A stretch of 64,000 nucleotides of DNA from Heliopora coerulea (lineage: Eukaryota > Cnidaria > Anthozoa > Scleralcyonacea > Helioporidae): assembly GCA_030142905.1 (NCBI GenBank), contig JASJOG010000099.1, positions 310,001-374,000 of the forward strand, in the 5' to 3' direction. Below are positions 62,585 to 64,000 of the stretch, one piece after another; position 1 is the stretch's first letter; the number at the start of each line of letters is the position of its first letter. The notes beneath the pieces are model-generated. The model had not been told where the DNA came from. It made no database searches and saw only the letters and a list, made by a program, of their open reading frames with translations. The translations under genes were made by a program, and so were the position numbers.

Positions 62585-62710
62585 AAGGTAGATGAACGAT
62601 CTTCAAGCTCGATACTCAGAAAATGATTTCAGAGCCCCAGACGGAGATCGAACCCGCAACCTTCTGATGACCGGTTAGATGCTCTAACCATTGAGCTACC
62701 AAGACTCAGA
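62585..62710 (-). repeat. tRNA-derived SINE
   Basis: The minus strand has a well-preserved A box (TAGCTCAATGGTTAGAGC) and B box (GGGTTCGATCTCC) in a tRNA-like head, followed by GGGGCTCTGAAATCATTTTC and TGAGTATCGAGC. The anticodon stem is mismatched and the tail is shared with the next copy, so it is a SINE and not a tRNA gene. Confidence 0.65.
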
Positions 62711-62819
62711 TGGTGAGCTAGGGTGCAATTTTGATATATGTGTGTGACCTAAGCAGAAGCCACTATATATTAATAATGACTGATGCAGTTTTTTAATGTT
62801 TGAGAAACATGAGAGCTTG

Positions 62820-62895
62820 GATATATTATAGTAGATGAACAATCTTCAAGGTTGATACTCAGAAAATGATTTCTGAGCCCTGGACGGGGATTATA
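62820..62895 (-). repeat. SINE tail, second copy, without tRNA head
   Basis: TAGATGAACAATCTTCAAGG and ATACTCAGAAAATGATTTCT closely match 62589-62640; the tRNA-like part is missing (5' truncation). Confidence 0.65.
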
Positions 62896-62899
62896 TATA

Positions 62900-64000
62900 G
62901 CATGTTCTTTACTTGTGGCACTATTCCTAGTATATTGTATATGTTTAACTCTAGAGAGACTTTTTAATCCTTTAATGCCCTGGGCTCACCCCTGTGAGAA
63001 GTAAAATCATCTGACATTAGCCAGAGTACACTGTAAAAAGCTAAAGGGGGTCCTTGCCCCTTGATGGATTAAAGGAAAAAAAAACAAAAGTTGCAGTTCA
63101 TGTCACTTTCTTAATACTTCTCTTTTTACAGAAGATACTGCATGTAGTAGATGGAATTTGTGTTATTTTCATGAACCATGTTTGTGTACGACAAGACACA
63201 TCACCTCTCATCTCATACAGTCTTGATTTCGGGGCACCTTAAAGAACTGCCAATTCCAGGCTTTGGATGAACAGCTAACTTCCAAGTGAGTGTGAATCAA
63301 CTTTGTACCTACTACATGTGTATTCAGTCAGAATTAAACTGAAAAGTGCACTGTCAAACCTGCTACTGATTCTTGCACTTATAACTTAAAAGTACAACAT
63401 ACCATAGCTGCTCTTATTATCTTGGGTTGTCTTCAGGAGAATTTCAGAATGAGATTCAATGGTCTTTTAGTGATGTACAGTTTACACTGTGGCTTAATGT
63501 CTTTATTTGTGACCTGTCTATTCAGTATAATGTTCTATGGTAACTAACAGTATATAACTACATTCAATTTAGGTACAAGACAGTAAATATCTCAAGGTCA
63601 AAAGGTTATTCCTTGTCATAATTATTTTAACCCCTTTCATTCAGAGGTGGCCTTTCAGAATTATATACTTGTTCTTGCTAGGCCATGTTATTAAGAAGAA
63701 TTCATCTGATGATTGAAGGGCCATGTTTGTCTTAAAATGTTCAAAGAATTAATATATGTATTGGTCAATTAGTTACATGTAGCTGATATGCTTGATTTTC
63801 GTCTGTACTTTATTGAGATACACTGGGGGATCTGAACTTCTGCTAAAAGCACTTTGCGTAAATTTTATTTATTATTATTATTTTTATCGGTGGTTATTGC
63901 TAGTTTACTATTTCAGGGATTCTCGACCCTGCCTACTTGATACCCGAGTTCAACTGGCTCCGGTTGATAGCACTGTGTATGGGCTCCTATTCAGGATGAC
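62900..64000. other. No recognised gene
   Basis: AT-rich, host-like sequence. A 62-codon ORF at 63054-63242 has no recognised motif. Confidence 0.4.

Noticed and set aside
62641..62710. Functional tRNA gene
   Set aside because: The anticodon stem has a mismatch, position 33 is not T, and the 3' sequence continues into a repeated SINE tail.

Overview
The window is eukaryotic DNA that looks like a repeat-rich anthozoan cnidarian (probably coral) genome. The reasons are the AT-rich host sequence, tRNA-derived SINEs, Penelope-like, hAT and Gypsy elements, and Polinton-type elements whose proteins resemble families common in cnidarian genomes. The host assignment is inference; no taxon-specific gene is visible. 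Almost everything recognisable is mobile or viral-derived.

Element A (1 to about 9361) is the right part of a Polinton/Maverick-like endogenous virus; its left end lies outside the window. Divergent gene blocks meet near 3.33 kb. Leftward are a large conserved protein with a C-terminal membrane anchor, a penton-like protein and a tail-fibre-like gene. Rightward are an integrase with chromodomain, a membrane protein, a probable double-jelly-roll major capsid protein, an A32-type packaging ATPase and a small protein. A 132-aa protein with a myristoylation-type N terminus and a terminal repeat follow. Its inferred end abuts a hAT transposase fragment. Element A is peppered with GC-rich hairpin cassettes, several inserted in frame within otherwise AT-rich genes and absent from the homologous genes of element B.

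From 9.4 to 27.5 kb lies a transposon graveyard: a hAT remnant; a Penelope-like GIY-YIG coding fragment split by two inverted copies of a hAT-type MITE, the second itself split by Gypsy-1 (11723-16885); unannotated DNA with an old tandem duplication; a second Penelope-like fragment split by a TA-flanked MITE; and a zinc-finger-like short ORF.

Element B (27527-48648) is a complete related Polinton with about 377-bp terminal inverted repeats starting AGTAGT and an exact 6-bp target duplication CCTTCA. Leftward genes run from a decayed protein-primed family B DNA polymerase through small accessory proteins, a 22-bp minisatellite, two tail-fibre-like genes, a penton-like protein and the 492-aa anchor protein. 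Rightward genes are integrase, membrane protein, major capsid candidate, ATPase and a 153-aa protein. A young Gypsy element (Gypsy-2, 32805-37198; LTRs differing at one of 128 positions, 5-bp duplication CCTCC) interrupts one accessory gene. The genes form a virion-like set (capsid, penton, packaging ATPase, fibres) plus replication and integration functions, but several are broken, so neither copy looks competent as it stands.

From 48.7 to 64 kb lie mostly non-coding DNA with a MITE, simple repeats, SINE fragments, a decayed Gypsy-3 on the minus strand (about 56442-60649), a possible host exon near 60.9 kb, and degenerate repeats.
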